A stretch of DNA of 64,000 nt from positions 62,001-126,000 of the forward strand of contig NZ_JAMXMC010000012.1 in assembly GCF_024055665.1 (NCBI RefSeq). Reading direction: 5' to 3'. Below the pieces are notes generated by a model, which had not been told where the DNA came from, did no database searches, and saw only the letters and a list, made by a program, of their open reading frames with translations. The translations under genes and the position numbers were made by a program. This document shows positions 7,120-16,835 of this stretch, piece by piece (the stretch's first letter is position 1; every line of letters begins with the position of its first letter). The DNA is from Ideonella oryzae (GTDB taxonomy: Bacteria > Pseudomonadota > Gammaproteobacteria > Burkholderiales > Burkholderiaceae_C).

Positions 7120-7910
7120 TGGCACGCCAGGTGGTGATCAAGTCTGCGGACGAGGTGGCGATGGCACGGCGGGCCGGCCAGCTTGCCGCAGAGGTCCTCA
7201 GCATCATCGAGCCCCACGTCGTGCCTGGCGTCAGCACCGAGGCCCTGGACCGCATCTGCCACGACCACATCGTGAATGTGCAGGGCGCCATTCCGGCCAA
7301 CCTGGGGTACCACGGCTACCCGAAGACCATCCTCACCTCCGTGAACCAAGTGGTCTGCCACGGCATCCCCTCGCCGGAGAAGATTCTGAAGAAGGGCGAC
7401 ATCGTCAACATCGACGTCGCCGTCCTCAAGGATGGCTGGTTTGGCGACACCAGTCGCACATACTTCGTGGGCACGCCCGGCATCCTGGCCCGGCGCCTGG
7501 TGGAGACCACCTGTGAAGCCATGCTGGCCGGCATCCGGGCGGTGAAGCCCGGTGCCACCCTGGGCGATGTGGGCCACGCCATCCAGTCCGTCGCACACCG
7601 GGAAAACTTCAGCGTCGTGCGCGAATACTGCGGCCACGGCATCGGGCAGATCTACCACGAAGACCTGCAGGTGCTGCACTACGGACGGCGGGGCGAAGGC
7701 CTGCGGCTGGAACCCGGGATGGTCTTCACCATCGAGCCGATGCTCAACGCCGGCCGGCGTGAAACCCGGCAACTGCCCGATGGGTGGACCGTGGTGACCC
7801 AGGACAGATCCCTGTCCGCCCAGTTCGAGCACATGGTGGCGGTCACGCCTTCAGGGCATGAAGTGTTGACGCCCTGGCCCAAGGGCACGGGAACCGTGCC
7901 GGCTGACTGA
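7119..7910 (+). CDS. map: Type I methionine aminopeptidase
   Basis: The 263-residue enzyme removes the initiator Met from nascent proteins. Metal ligands are recognisable: two Asp in NIDVAVLKDGWFGDTSRTYF, the His in REYCGHGIGQ, Glu in FTIEPML and Glu in SAQFEHM, with substrate His in NLGYHGYPKTI. Length and motif order match the compact E. coli-type enzyme. It is translationally coupled to a ParD-like gene rather than lying next to rpsB, where the housekeeping map is often found in proteobacteria. It is therefore probably a second, conditionally expressed copy. The C-terminus is slightly extended. Confidence 0.95.
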   Translation: MARQVVIKSADEVAMARRAGQLAAEVLSIIEPHVVPGVSTEALDRICHDHIVNVQGAIPANLGYHGYPKTILTSVNQVVCHGIPSPEKILKKGDIVNIDVAVLKDGWFGDTSRTYFVGTPGILARRLVETTCEAMLAGIRAVKPGATLGDVGHAIQSVAHRENFSVVREYCGHGIGQIYHEDLQVLHYGRRGEGLRLEPGMVFTIEPMLNAGRRETRQLPDGWTVVTQDRSLSAQFEHMVAVTPSGHEVLTPWPKGTGTVPAD

Positions 7911-7926
7911 CACGCCGTGGCGGGAC

Positions 7927-8337
7927 CTAGCGCAGCTTGGTGCGTGACAGGCGCCTGGCGTTGGCCACGGCCTTGCGATGCACCGGCTCAAGCCCTTTGC
8001 CGATGACGCCCAGCGCAGCGCCTTGAACCTGCGTTGCAATGGACCCTGCCGACAGCAGGCTCCCTGGACAAGGCATCCAAAACGACTGAAAGAGCGAGAC
8101 GGCCAGGGCTTGATTGGCACGAATGGCCTGCAATGTCATGGCGCCCCATGACTCGAAAAAGGCTTGCCCCTTTTCCGTCACCATCCGCTCGAACTCCTTG
8201 CGATCGCGCTCAGAGGGCGTGGCGCCCGCAAGCGCCATGCGGGCGACGCGATGCGCCACCACCTGAGGGGCAGCTAGCGCGAGTTCCGCTGCCTGGGTGG
8301 CAACAGAGGCAGACTTTCGGGAACGACGAACGGTCAT
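7927..8337 (-). CDS. Phasin-like / PHA granule-associated protein
   Basis: A 136-residue protein from ATG 8337 starts with a basic tail (MTVRRSRKSASVATQAAELA) and is otherwise strongly helical with many Ala and few charges (APQVVAHRVARMAL, FERMVTEKGQAFFESWGAMT). It resembles the small phasin-like proteins of Burkholderiales that coat polyhydroxyalkanoate granules. The ending is again basic (HRKAVANARRLSRTKLR), which could contact DNA or phosphate as in bifunctional phasins; that is inference. It converges with map and is divergent from the retropepsin-like gene. Assignment to the phasin group rests on overall character rather than on a strict motif. Confidence 0.6.
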   Translation of the reverse strand: MTVRRSRKSASVATQAAELALAAPQVVAHRVARMALAGATPSERDRKEFERMVTEKGQAFFESWGAMTLQAIRANQALAVSLFQSFWMPCPGSLLSAGSIATQVQGAALGVIGKGLEPVHRKAVANARRLSRTKLR

Positions 8338-8525
8338 GGGGCTTCCTGGGTGCAACAGCATTGTGGACCTGGTGGCACACCGCGTTCCAGCCAGCAGGCT
8401 CGCTCGACGGCGCCCGGCGATCGCTCGCCACCCGTCGACCGCAAGCGCCTGGGTGGATCTGCGATCATGAAGCATCTCCCGCCCTGCCCCGTCCTGGTCG
8501 ACCCCGCGCCCCAGGCCCCGAGCCC

Positions 8526-9503
8526 ATGAAAGCCTGCCCTTCCCTTTGCCTGTCCTGGCTTGCCACCGTGGCCCTGTGTGGGGGCGCCACCGGCGTGGCC
8601 CTGGCGGCAGAAGCTGCCGCCGCGCCGGCCAGCACGCCGGCACCCATGGCGCCCGTGACGGTGCCCTTCGACTTTTCCAAGTCGGCGGTGGAGGTGGACG
8701 TGAGCGTGCACGGCACGCCGCTGCACATGCTGCTGGACACGGGGGTCAACCCCTCGGTGATCGACCTGGCCACGGCGGACAGGCTGGGCCTGCCGGTGGA
8801 CCGCGGCGATGGTGGCGAGGCCAGCGGCTTTGGCGATGGCCAGGGCGCGGCGGTGTTTCCCGCCACGGTGGCGGGCCTGGCCATCGGCGGCCAGAGCTTT
8901 GCCGGCTTCGACGCCCTGGCGGCCGACATGGGCGGCATTTCCGCCGGGCTGGGGCGCCGGGTGGACGGCGTGCTGGGCTACAGCTTCCTGTCGGACAAGA
9001 CGGTGCTGGTGGACTATGTGGCACACCGTGTGGCCATCCTGCCGCGGGCCGAGGACGCAGCGCCGTTGACCCAGGCCTGCAAGACGCGCTGGACCGCCAC
9101 GCTGAAGACCGTGGACAGCTTCCCGGTCATTCCGGACTTCCGCCTGGGCGAGGCCCGCGCGCCGGTCAGCCTGGACACGGGCTCCACCGGACAGATCGGC
9201 CTGTTCCAGAGCGCGCTGGGCCTGCCCGGCGTGCGCGCCGCGCTGCAGGACGCGGGCACGGTGGTGCGCACCGGCGCGCGGGGCCAGGCCCGGTCCACCC
9301 GCTACCGCTTCGATGCGCCGGTGGGCTTCGGCCCCTTCACACTGCCCGCGGGCGCGTCAATGAGCACCTACGCCGACGCCGGCGCCACCGACACGCGGGT
9401 GGCCAATGTGGGCAACCAGTTGCTGGCAGCCCTGGGCCTGAAGCTGCTGCTGGACTACCGGGGCCAGACCCTGGGCTTCTACGGCGATTGCCTGGCCGGC
9501 TGA
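8526..9503 (+). CDS. Exported retropepsin-like aspartic protease (two lobes)
   Basis: The 325-residue protein has a signal peptide (about residues 1-27, ending ATGVALA) and two retropepsin-type half-domains. The first carries MLLDTGVNPSVIDLATADRL, the second APVSLDTGSTGQIGLF. Each has a D-T-G catalytic triad, so the molecule could form its own two-Asp active site as a pseudodimer. A hydrophobic flap-like segment and the VDGVLGYSFLS block are typical of bacterial periplasmic aspartyl proteases. Start ATG 8526 was preferred over an upstream in-frame extension because the signal peptide begins there. No operon partner is obvious. The substrate is unknown. Confidence 0.75.
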   Translation: MKACPSLCLSWLATVALCGGATGVALAAEAAAAPASTPAPMAPVTVPFDFSKSAVEVDVSVHGTPLHMLLDTGVNPSVIDLATADRLGLPVDRGDGGEASGFGDGQGAAVFPATVAGLAIGGQSFAGFDALAADMGGISAGLGRRVDGVLGYSFLSDKTVLVDYVAHRVAILPRAEDAAPLTQACKTRWTATLKTVDSFPVIPDFRLGEARAPVSLDTGSTGQIGLFQSALGLPGVRAALQDAGTVVRTGARGQARSTRYRFDAPVGFGPFTLPAGASMSTYADAGATDTRVANVGNQLLAALGLKLLLDYRGQTLGFYGDCLAG

Positions 9504-9665
9504 CGGCGGAAACGCCCGGTAAGCCCGGGCAGCGCGGCGCTTCTCGGCCCTTCAGGTGCCGAGCTGTCAGCCTATCCTGACTCTTGGTGGATCGTCGCCC
9601 TGGCGCCGGAAGGCAGGCCACGGGTGGCGTGCCGTGGGCGGCCCACCGGGACACAGGATCGGACA

Positions 9666-12329
9666 ATGCACCTGCGATTCACCCTGAGACGCAAGGCCCT
9701 GCTGTGGGGCGTCACCCTGGTGGCGGTTGCCATGACGCTGCTGGCCTGGATCCAGGCCCGGCAGCTGGGCGACGACTACAACGCCCTGATCCAGGACCAG
9801 CAGGGCGCGGTCGCGCAGCAGATGGCGGACGACCTCAGCGACCGGCTGGACACCCGGCTGGCCATGCTCGAGCGAGCTTCGCTGGCGGTGCCGCCCCAGG
9901 CCATGACGGACCCGGTGGAACAGCGCCGGTTCTTTGACCGGCTCAGCGGCGCCCGCCCCTTCTTCGATGGCATGGCCCTCATCGCCCTGGATGGCAACAT
10001 GGTGGCCAACGACCCGCCGCTGCACGGCAAGCACATCAATGTGGCCGACCGCGAGTACTTCGCGACCGTGATCGCCACCGGTCGTTCCACCATCTCCAAG
10101 CCGCTGAAGGCTCGGACCACGGAACAGCCGTCCGTGCTGATGGCCGTGCCCGTCAAGGATGCCGATGCCCATCTCATCGGCATCCTCGCTGGCGGGCTGA
10201 ACCTGTCGCGGACCGATCTCTTCAGCGGCGCCAGGCGCACCGCCGCCAGCATGGACGCCAATGTCGAGATCACCACCGGCGGCGCCGAGCGGATCTACAT
10301 CGTGCACCCGGACCCGACCCGGCTGCTTCAGTCCGCCATGGCCATGCCGCCCCAGGGCCGTGGTGCGGACGACGATCTGCACAGCGTGGCCACGGTGCGC
10401 AGCAGCGGCTGGCAGCTGCACCTGGTGACGCCCGACGAGGCCACGTTCGCCCCCCTGTACGCGGCCCGGCACCGGACCCTGGCCGAGATTGCCGCGTTCG
10501 CCCTGGCGGCGGCAGCGGCCGTGTGGTGGGGGGTGGGACTGGCGCTGCGCCCGCTGGGTCGCCTGAAGGAGGCCATGCGTCAGCTGCGCGAACAGCGAAA
10601 CCCGCTGTGGCTGTCCGTCCCCCAAGCCGACGACGAGATCGGCGACCTCGCCCGGGCCTTCTCCGAGCTCATGCGCCAGTCGGCAGACCACCAGGCCGAG
10701 CTGGCCGCCGTGGCCGATGCCTCGCCGCTGGGTCTGTTCCGCACGAACGAGCACGGCGAGATCACCTACACCAATGCGGCCTACCAGGCCATCCTCGGGA
10801 CCAAGGACTCGGTGGACCTGCACGGCTGGACGGACCTGCTGCCGGGCCCCGAACGCCCGGCGGGCACCGAGGTCTGGCAGCGGGCGCTCTCGCGTCGCGC
10901 ATCCTGGCGGACGATGCAGAGCCTGCGCCGCCCGGATGGCACGCAGGTGCTGGTGTCGATCCGGATCGCGCCCATCGTGGTCGATGGCCAGCTGCGCGGG
11001 CATGCCGGCACCTTGTCCGACATCACCGAGCGCGCACGCAACGAGAAGGCGCAGCGCACGCTGACCGCCGTGTTCGACGCCACCACGGACCTGGTGATCC
11101 AGTCGGATACGGATGCGCAGATCACCTACCTGAACCCGGCTGCACGGCGCGTGCGCGGATGGAGCAGCACAGACCCTTGCCAGGGCCGGATGCTGGCCGA
11201 GTACCTTCCGCCCGTGACCGTCCAGCAGTTCTCCAAGGAGGTGCTGCCACAGGCCGCGCGAAGCGGGCTGTGGGTGGGCGAGAGCTGGTTCTACAGTCGG
11301 GACCTTCGCGAGGTGCCTGCCAGCCTGATGGTCATCGCGCATTGCGATGATCGCGGCAAGGTGGAGTACTTCTCGGGCATCTTCCGGGACATCTCCGAGG
11401 AAAAGGCCAGCCGGGAAGCCCTGCGCCAGAGCGAGCAGACGCTGCGCAGCCTGACCGACGCCCTGCCCATCCTGGTGGCCGCGGTCGACCAGGACGAGCG
11501 GTACCTGTTCGCCAACCCGGCCTACATCCAGGCCATGCAGGACCAGGGCGACACACCGCTGGTGGGCCGGACCATCCTGGAAGTGCTGGGCCCCGGGGTC
11601 TACCAGTCCATCAAGCCCTTCGTGGACCGGGCCATGGCCGGGGAGCGTGTGAGCTACGAGCGCGAGCGCTACATCGGCCAGACGCGCCGGATCCAGGAAG
11701 CCGTCTACATCCCGCAGTTCGATGCCAATGGCGCCGTGCGGGGTGTCATCGTGGTGGTGCAGGACGTGACCGAGCGCAAGCGCGAGGAAATGCTCCTGCG
11801 CGAGATGGCCCATGTCGATCCCCTCTCCGGCCTGCTCAACCGGGCCGGCTTTGACGATCGGCTGCAGGCGATGGTGGCCACTGCCCGCAAGAACGACAGC
11901 CGGATCGGCTTCCTCTACATCGACCTCGACCGCTTCAAGGCGGTCAACGACACCTACGGCCATGCCACCGGCGACAACCTGCTGAGGATCTTCGCCCAAC
12001 GCCTGCGCAACGCCCTGCGGCCGGACGACCTGGTGGCCCGCCTGGGTGGCGACGAGTTCGCCGTGGCCATCGGCAACGCCAGGGACATGACGGTCGCCGA
12101 GGTGGTGGCGGAGAAGATCATCACCATCGCCGGCACCCAGTTCTGGATCGACGGCAACGCCATCTCCGTCGGCGCCAGCGTGGGCGTCAGCATCTGGTCG
12201 CCCGAGGAGCCGGGAGTGGAACTGGCCCTCCAGCGGGCCGACACCATGCTCTACGAGGCCAAGGAAGCCGGGCGCGGCCAGTACAAGGCGGGCGGCGCCG
12301 AGGTGACGCCCCCGCGCATACCGGCCTGA
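9666..12329 (+). CDS. Membrane diguanylate cyclase: Cache-HAMP-3xPAS-GGDEF
   Basis: The 887-residue protein begins with a membrane helix (residues ~12-31), a ~250-residue periplasmic Cache-like sensor, a second membrane helix (~278-300), a HAMP-like linker, three PAS domains (around 355-470, 475-600 and 610-730) and a C-terminal GGDEF domain. The catalytic motif GGDEF is at residues 794-798 and the inhibitory RxxD site at 785-788 (RPDD), exactly five residues before it. The enzyme should therefore make c-di-GMP and be product-inhibited. No EAL domain is present. ATG 9666 (MHLRFTLRRK) gives a proper membrane-insertion start. It stands alone, with no obvious operon. Confidence 0.9.
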   Translation: MHLRFTLRRKALLWGVTLVAVAMTLLAWIQARQLGDDYNALIQDQQGAVAQQMADDLSDRLDTRLAMLERASLAVPPQAMTDPVEQRRFFDRLSGARPFFDGMALIALDGNMVANDPPLHGKHINVADREYFATVIATGRSTISKPLKARTTEQPSVLMAVPVKDADAHLIGILAGGLNLSRTDLFSGARRTAASMDANVEITTGGAERIYIVHPDPTRLLQSAMAMPPQGRGADDDLHSVATVRSSGWQLHLVTPDEATFAPLYAARHRTLAEIAAFALAAAAAVWWGVGLALRPLGRLKEAMRQLREQRNPLWLSVPQADDEIGDLARAFSELMRQSADHQAELAAVADASPLGLFRTNEHGEITYTNAAYQAILGTKDSVDLHGWTDLLPGPERPAGTEVWQRALSRRASWRTMQSLRRPDGTQVLVSIRIAPIVVDGQLRGHAGTLSDITERARNEKAQRTLTAVFDATTDLVIQSDTDAQITYLNPAARRVRGWSSTDPCQGRMLAEYLPPVTVQQFSKEVLPQAARSGLWVGESWFYSRDLREVPASLMVIAHCDDRGKVEYFSGIFRDISEEKASREALRQSEQTLRSLTDALPILVAAVDQDERYLFANPAYIQAMQDQGDTPLVGRTILEVLGPGVYQSIKPFVDRAMAGERVSYERERYIGQTRRIQEAVYIPQFDANGAVRGVIVVVQDVTERKREEMLLREMAHVDPLSGLLNRAGFDDRLQAMVATARKNDSRIGFLYIDLDRFKAVNDTYGHATGDNLLRIFAQRLRNALRPDDLVARLGGDEFAVAIGNARDMTVAEVVAEKIITIAGTQFWIDGNAISVGASVGVSIWSPEEPGVELALQRADTMLYEAKEAGRGQYKAGGAEVTPPRIPA

Positions 12330-12428
12330 GGTTGAGGCCACACGAACCCGCGAAATTCCGTTCAATACAGCCACGGGCCGCCCCGCCACACTCGCGCCTT
12401 CCGATGAAGACGTGTGTGGAGGTGTGGG

Positions 12429-13043
12429 GTGACGGCACTCTTGCTGGCAATGGGAACGTTTGCGTTGATGGGGGCCATCACGCCGGGTCCGGTGAATGTG
12501 CTGGCCATCCGCCATGGCGCGGCGGCGGGCCGGCTGACGGCGCTGGCCTATGTGCTGGGCGCCAGCCTCAGCTATGCGCTGGTGGTGTGGCTGATGGGCC
12601 GGGGCGGCGCCTGGCTGCTGCGCGAGGCCTGGGCCGTGCAGGGCGCGCGCTGGCTGGGCGCGGCCTACCTGCTGCACCTGGCCTGGCGGGTGGCCACCGC
12701 GCCGCCCATGGCGCTGGCCGGCCCGCCGGACGCGCCGCGGCATGCGGCCTGGGCCGCCCTGGCCGCGCTGCGGGACGGGGGCCTGACGCAGTCGCTCAAC
12801 CCCAAGGCCTGGCTGGTGGCGCTGTCGGGCATCGGCCTGTTCGTGCTGCCGCAGGAGGATGCGCGGGCGGCGCTGGGGCTGTTCTGCGCGGTGTCGCTGC
12901 TGGCCTGCGGCCTGGGCGTGGGCTGCTGGGCCCTGGCCGGCCGGCTGCTGGCGCGGGCCCTGGCCCAGCCGGCGCGCCAGCGTGCGTTCAACCGGGCGAT
13001 GGGCGCGCTGCTGGCCCTGAGCGTGGCCAGTATGCTTGGCTGA
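12429..13043 (+). CDS. LysE/RhtB family amino-acid exporter
   Basis: A small integral-membrane protein of about 204 residues with five to six hydrophobic helices. The family signature is near the N-terminus (ALMGAITPGPVNVLAIRHGA), and the mid-protein LNPKAWL motif is also present. Members export amino acids or related metabolites by proton antiport. GTG 12429 was chosen because GGAGG lies 7 bp upstream and the protein then begins directly with the first helix. An AraC-type regulator starts 17 bp after the stop, so the pair probably forms a regulator-exporter unit whose ligand is the exported compound. Confidence 0.85.
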   Translation: MTALLLAMGTFALMGAITPGPVNVLAIRHGAAAGRLTALAYVLGASLSYALVVWLMGRGGAWLLREAWAVQGARWLGAAYLLHLAWRVATAPPMALAGPPDAPRHAAWAALAALRDGGLTQSLNPKAWLVALSGIGLFVLPQEDARAALGLFCAVSLLACGLGVGCWALAGRLLARALAQPARQRAFNRAMGALLALSVASMLG

Positions 13044-13059
13044 CCTGCTCCAACACGCC

Positions 13060-13881
13060 ATGCCCAGTTCCGCCCCCAGCCCGCACCGCATCCACCGCCA
13101 CCCGGCCGCGCCTTGGGCGGCCCTGCGCGTCAGCGTGGGCACGCAGGACTGCTACCGCCCGCATTCGCACCCGGAATATTCGGTGGGCATCGTGGACGAA
13201 GGCGGCGCCTCCTTCCACCACCCCAGCGGCCCGCAGCCGGTGCGGGCCGGCTCGGTGGTGCTGATCGAGCCGCAGGTGGTGCACGCCTGCAACCCGGCCG
13301 CCGGTCAGCCCTGGTCCTACCGCATGCTGTTCGTGGACGCCGCCTGGCTGCACGCCGCGGTGGCCGGGGTGTGGGGGCTGGCCCAGGTGCCGCAGGGGCT
13401 GCGCTTCATGTCCCGCTGTGTGAATGACCCGGCGGTGAGCGCCGTGGTGGACCGGCTGTGCCAGCCCATCCGTGACGCCGCCACTGCGCAGGCCCTGGCC
13501 GAGGCGCTGCCGCGCGTGCTGGCCGGCTGCCTGGTGGCCGGCCCGCCGCAGGACACCGCCCCCGTGCCGGACGAACTGCGCCCCGCCATCGCCGCCATGC
13601 AGGGCGAGGTCGGCCAGCGCCTGACGGTGCAGGCCCTGGCCCAGGCCTGTGGCATGAGCACCCCGCGCTTCATCCGCCGCTTCCAGGCGGTGTTCGGCCT
13701 GACGCCGGGCAGCTACCTGCAGAACCAGCGCCTGAACGGCGCGCGGCGCCTGCTGGCCCAGGGCAGCGCGCTGGCCGACACCGCCCAGGCCATGGGCTTT
13801 GCCGACCAAGCTCATCTGCAGCGCAGCTTCAAGGCCCACCACGCCATGACGCCGGGCGTCTACCGGCCGCCGCGCCGCTGA
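13060..13881 (+). CDS. AraC family transcriptional regulator
   Basis: The 273-residue protein has an N-terminal cupin-like sensor (CYRPHSHPEYSVGIVDEGGA, then SVVLIEPQVVHACNP) and a C-terminal double helix-turn-helix (LTVQALAQACGMSTPRFIRR, and ALADTAQAMGFADQAHLQRS). Such regulators with an HSHPEYS-type cupin commonly sit beside LysE exporters, as here. The final 22 bp overlap the convergent sigma-factor gene. ATG 13060 is preferred to an in-frame ATG at 13036 that lies inside the end of the lysE gene. Confidence 0.85.
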   Translation: MPSSAPSPHRIHRHPAAPWAALRVSVGTQDCYRPHSHPEYSVGIVDEGGASFHHPSGPQPVRAGSVVLIEPQVVHACNPAAGQPWSYRMLFVDAAWLHAAVAGVWGLAQVPQGLRFMSRCVNDPAVSAVVDRLCQPIRDAATAQALAEALPRVLAGCLVAGPPQDTAPVPDELRPAIAAMQGEVGQRLTVQALAQACGMSTPRFIRRFQAVFGLTPGSYLQNQRLNGARRLLAQGSALADTAQAMGFADQAHLQRSFKAHHAMTPGVYRPPRR

Positions 13882-14801
13882 GCCGCCTCGGCCCAGGCAC
13901 GGGCGATGTGGCGCAGCTTCTCGGGGTTGCGCTGGGTGTGGATGCGGGTGATGCGCTGGCCGTCCGTCTCCAGGCCCTGGGCCGATTCCAACTGGCCGCC
14001 AATGAAGCGCAGCAGGCCCCACTGGCCGTTGAGCCGCACCAGCTCGATGCGCTGTTCGGTGTGGTCGCGTTCGCTGCGGCGCCACACCGCGTGGTAGAGC
14101 TGGGCGATGCGCCGCCCACCGGCCAACACCTTGCCGAAGCTGGCCACCACGCCACCGCCATCGCTGATCAGCTCCGCATCCTCGGCCAGCAGGGCCTGCA
14201 GGCGGGCAAAGTCGCCCCCGCGGGCGGCTTCGGCAAAGCCAGCCAGCAGCCGCTGGTGCTGGGCCGGGCTGACGTTCTGGCGCGGCCGATCTGCCTTGAG
14301 CTGGGCCTTGGCGCGCGAGACGATCTGGCGGCAGGCCGCCTCGCTCTTGCCCAGGGCCTGGGCCACCTCGGCGTAGTCGGCGTCAAAGACCTCGCGCAGC
14401 AAAAAGGCCGCCCGCGCCTCGGGGCCCAGGCGCTCCAGCAGGGCCAGAAAGGCCATGGAGATGTCGTCGGCCCGCTCCAGCAGGGCCTCGGGCGTGGCGG
14501 GCAGCGCCACATGGGCGGCGGGCCGGGGTTCTTCCTCGTCCAGCCAGGGTTCGGGCAGCCAGAAGCCGACGTAATGCGCCCGCTGGGCCTGGGCGCTGCG
14601 CAGCCGGTCAATGGCCAGGCGGGTCGTCACCGTCACCAGCCAGGCCTCGGGCTGCGCCAGCGTGGCGCGGTCAGCCGCATGCCAGCGCAGCCAGACGTCC
14701 TGCACCAGTTCCTCGGCGTCGGCCACGCTGCCGAGCATGCGGTAGGCGATGCCCTGCAACCGGGGCCGCAGGCGGTCGAACAGGGCGGTGTGGGGGTCCA
14801 T
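13860..14801 (-). CDS. ECF sigma factor, ECF41/SigJ type with SnoaL-like C-terminal domain
   Basis: A 313-residue extracytoplasmic-function sigma factor. Region 2 is at residues ~5-75 (AYRMLGSVADAEELVQDVWL), region 4 at about 115-170 (LREVFDADYAEVAQALGKSE), and a C-terminal SnoaL-like domain spans ~180-310. ECF41 hallmarks are visible: WLPEP at 81-85 in the linker, DGGG in the SnoaL part, and NPEKL near the C-terminus (compare NPDKL). In this group the C-terminal domain replaces an anti-sigma factor and controls activity. The usual neighbour, a carboxymuconolactone decarboxylase or similar oxidoreductase, is not adjacent; the only such gene seen is 14 kb away at the window's left edge. Confidence 0.9.
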   Translation of the reverse strand: MDPHTALFDRLRPRLQGIAYRMLGSVADAEELVQDVWLRWHAADRATLAQPEAWLVTVTTRLAIDRLRSAQAQRAHYVGFWLPEPWLDEEEPRPAAHVALPATPEALLERADDISMAFLALLERLGPEARAAFLLREVFDADYAEVAQALGKSEAACRQIVSRAKAQLKADRPRQNVSPAQHQRLLAGFAEAARGGDFARLQALLAEDAELISDGGGVVASFGKVLAGGRRIAQLYHAVWRRSERDHTEQRIELVRLNGQWGLLRFIGGQLESAQGLETDGQRITRIHTQRNPEKLRHIARAWAEAAQRRGGR

Positions 14802-14941
14802 GGCAACTCAGACGGACCCGCCCGGTGGTTTGTGACAGGCACCGGGGCGGTCTTGATGCTTTCTTGATGCGGGAGCGCCGATTCTTGTCCACGGCTTGAT
14901 GGCATGCTTCCTAGCATGACTTCATCGACATGGAGGTTGTC

Positions 14942-15034
14942 ATGCCCGTCTTTGAATGGACCGCCGCCGCACTGGCGGTCGGTCTGCTGGTCTACCTCGT
15001 TGCCGCGCTGCTGCGGCCGGAGGATTTCTCATGA
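14942..15034 (+). CDS. kdpF: KdpF small subunit
   Basis: A 30-residue single-helix membrane peptide ([20 protein letters not shown], then [10 protein letters not shown]). The YLxxALLRPE(D/K)F ending is diagnostic for KdpF, which stabilises the KdpABC potassium-pumping ATPase. Its stop overlaps the kdpA start as ATGA. AGGTTG just upstream may serve as a weak ribosome site. A short inverted repeat, CATGC-N6-GCATG (14903-14918), lies in the 140-bp gap between this operon and the divergent sigma-factor gene. Confidence 0.9.
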   Translation: MPVFEWTAAALAVGLLVYLVAALLRPEDFS

Positions 15035-16824
15035 ACACCGCCGCCTGGCTGCAACTGGCCGTCTTTCTGGCGGTGCTGGGCGTGCTGGCCTGGCCGCTGG
15101 CACGCTGGATCGACGCGGTGATGGCCGGCCGCCTGGCCTGGCTGAACCGGCTGGAGGCGCCGCTGTTCCGCCTGGCCGGTGTGCGGCCGCAGCAAGAGGC
15201 CGGCTGGAAGCGCTACACCCTGGGCCTGCTGCTCTTCAATGGCCTGGGCGTGCTGGCGGTGTACCTGCTGCAGCGCTGGCAGGCCGTGCTGCCGCTCAAC
15301 CCGCAGCAACTGCCCGCGGTGGCGCCGGACCTGGCCTTCAACACCGCCATCAGCTTCGTCACCAACACCAACTGGCAGGCCTATGGCGGCGAAAGCACGA
15401 TGGGCTATCTGACCCAGATGCTGGCGCTGACGGTGCAGAACTTCCTCTCCGCGGCCACCGGCATCGCGGTGGTGGTGGCGCTGGTGCGCGGCTTCGCGCG
15501 CCACTCGGCCCAGGCCATCGGCAATGTCTGGGCCGACCTGAGCCGCGCCACGCTGTGGGTGTTGCTGCCGCTGTCCTTCGTGTTCGCGCTGGTGCTGGTG
15601 GGCCAGGGGGTGATCCAGAACTTCCGCCCTTACACCACGGTGCAGATGGTGGAAACCGTGCACTGGCAGGAGCCCCGCCTGGGCACCGACGGCCAGCCTC
15701 TGAAGGACGCCCAGGGCCAGCCGGTTCTGGACGACAAGCAGGACGCGCACCAGACCCTGGCCATGGGCCCGGTGGCTTCGCAACTGGCGATCAAGATGCT
15801 GGGCACCAACGGCGGCGGCTTCTTCAACGCCAACTCGGCCCACCCGTATGAGAACCCGACGCCGCTGTCCAACTTCCTGCAGATGCTCAGCATCTTCCTG
15901 ATCCCGGCGGCGCTGTGCTTCGTCTTCGGCCGCATGGTGGGCGACGCCCGCCAGGGCTGGGCGGTGCTGGGGGCCATGACGGCGATGTTCGTGGTCATGG
16001 CCGTGCTGGCCACCGTGGCCGAGCAGCAGGGCAACCCGCTGCTGAGCGCGCTGGGCACCGACCCGACGGCCAGCGCGCTGCAGAGCGGCGGCAACATGGA
16101 AGGCAAGGAGGTGCGCTTCGGCATCAACGCCTCCGCGCTGTTCGCCACCATCACCACCGCGGCCTCCTGCGGCGCGGTCAACGCCATGCACGATTCCTTC
16201 ACCCCGCTGGGCGGTGCCATGCCCCTGGTGCTGATGCAGCTGGGCGAGGTGGTGTTCGGCGGCGTGGGCTCGGGCCTGTACGGCATGCTGGTCTTCGCCA
16301 TCCTGGCGGTGTTCATCGCCGGGCTGATGATCGGCCGCACGCCCGAGTACCTGGGCAAGAAGATCGAGACCTTCGAGATGAAGATGGTGGCCATCGCCAT
16401 CCTCGTCACCCCGCTGCTGGTGCTGGGGGGTACCGCGCTGGCGGTGCTGACCGAGGCCGGCCGCGCCGGCCTGGCCAACCCGGGGGCGCACGGCTTCTCG
16501 GAAGTGCTCTATGCCTTCAGCTCGGCGGCCAACAACAACGGCAGCGCCTTCGCCGGGCTGTCGGCCAACTCGCTCTTCTACAACCTGAGCCTGGCGGTGG
16601 CCATGGCGCTGGGCCGCTTCGGCGTCATCGTGCCGGTGCTGGCCATCGCCGGTTCGCTGGCCGCCAAGAAGCGCCTGGCCGCCACCGAGGGCACCCTGCC
16701 CACCCATGGCCCGCTGTTCATCGTGCTGCTCATCGGCGCGGTGCTGCTGGTGGGCCTGCTGAACTACGTGCCCGCCCTGGCCCTGGGCCCGGTGGCGGAA
16801 CACCTGAGCCTGTGGGCGCATTGA
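15031..16824 (+). CDS. kdpA: Potassium-transporting ATPase subunit A
   Basis: The 597-residue KdpA is the potassium-selective channel-like subunit with about ten membrane helices. Its repeated pore motifs are clear: [45 protein letters not shown] and [13 protein letters not shown], each supplying selectivity-filter glycines. Length agrees with other bacterial KdpA. The start is coupled to kdpF and the next gene follows 11 bp after the stop. It works with KdpB, KdpC and KdpF as a high-affinity uptake pump made when potassium is scarce. Confidence 0.98.
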   Translation: MNTAAWLQLAVFLAVLGVLAWPLARWIDAVMAGRLAWLNRLEAPLFRLAGVRPQQEAGWKRYTLGLLLFNGLGVLAVYLLQRWQAVLPLNPQQLPAVAPDLAFNTAISFVTNTNWQAYGGESTMGYLTQMLALTVQNFLSAATGIAVVVALVRGFARHSAQAIGNVWADLSRATLWVLLPLSFVFALVLVGQGVIQNFRPYTTVQMVETVHWQEPRLGTDGQPLKDAQGQPVLDDKQDAHQTLAMGPVASQLAIKMLGTNGGGFFNANSAHPYENPTPLSNFLQMLSIFLIPAALCFVFGRMVGDARQGWAVLGAMTAMFVVMAVLATVAEQQGNPLLSALGTDPTASALQSGGNMEGKEVRFGINASALFATITTAASCGAVNAMHDSFTPLGGAMPLVLMQLGEVVFGGVGSGLYGMLVFAILAVFIAGLMIGRTPEYLGKKIETFEMKMVAIAILVTPLLVLGGTALAVLTEAGRAGLANPGAHGFSEVLYAFSSAANNNGSAFAGLSANSLFYNLSLAVAMALGRFGVIVPVLAIAGSLAAKKRLAATEGTLPTHGPLFIVLLIGAVLLVGLLNYVPALALGPVAEHLSLWAH

Positions 16825-16835
16825 AGGAGGCCCCC

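Noticed and set aside
9567-13142. A 1191-codon minus-strand open frame opposite the diguanylate cyclase and lysE genes
   Set aside because: Shadow of real genes: the composition is repetitive and no family motif appears.
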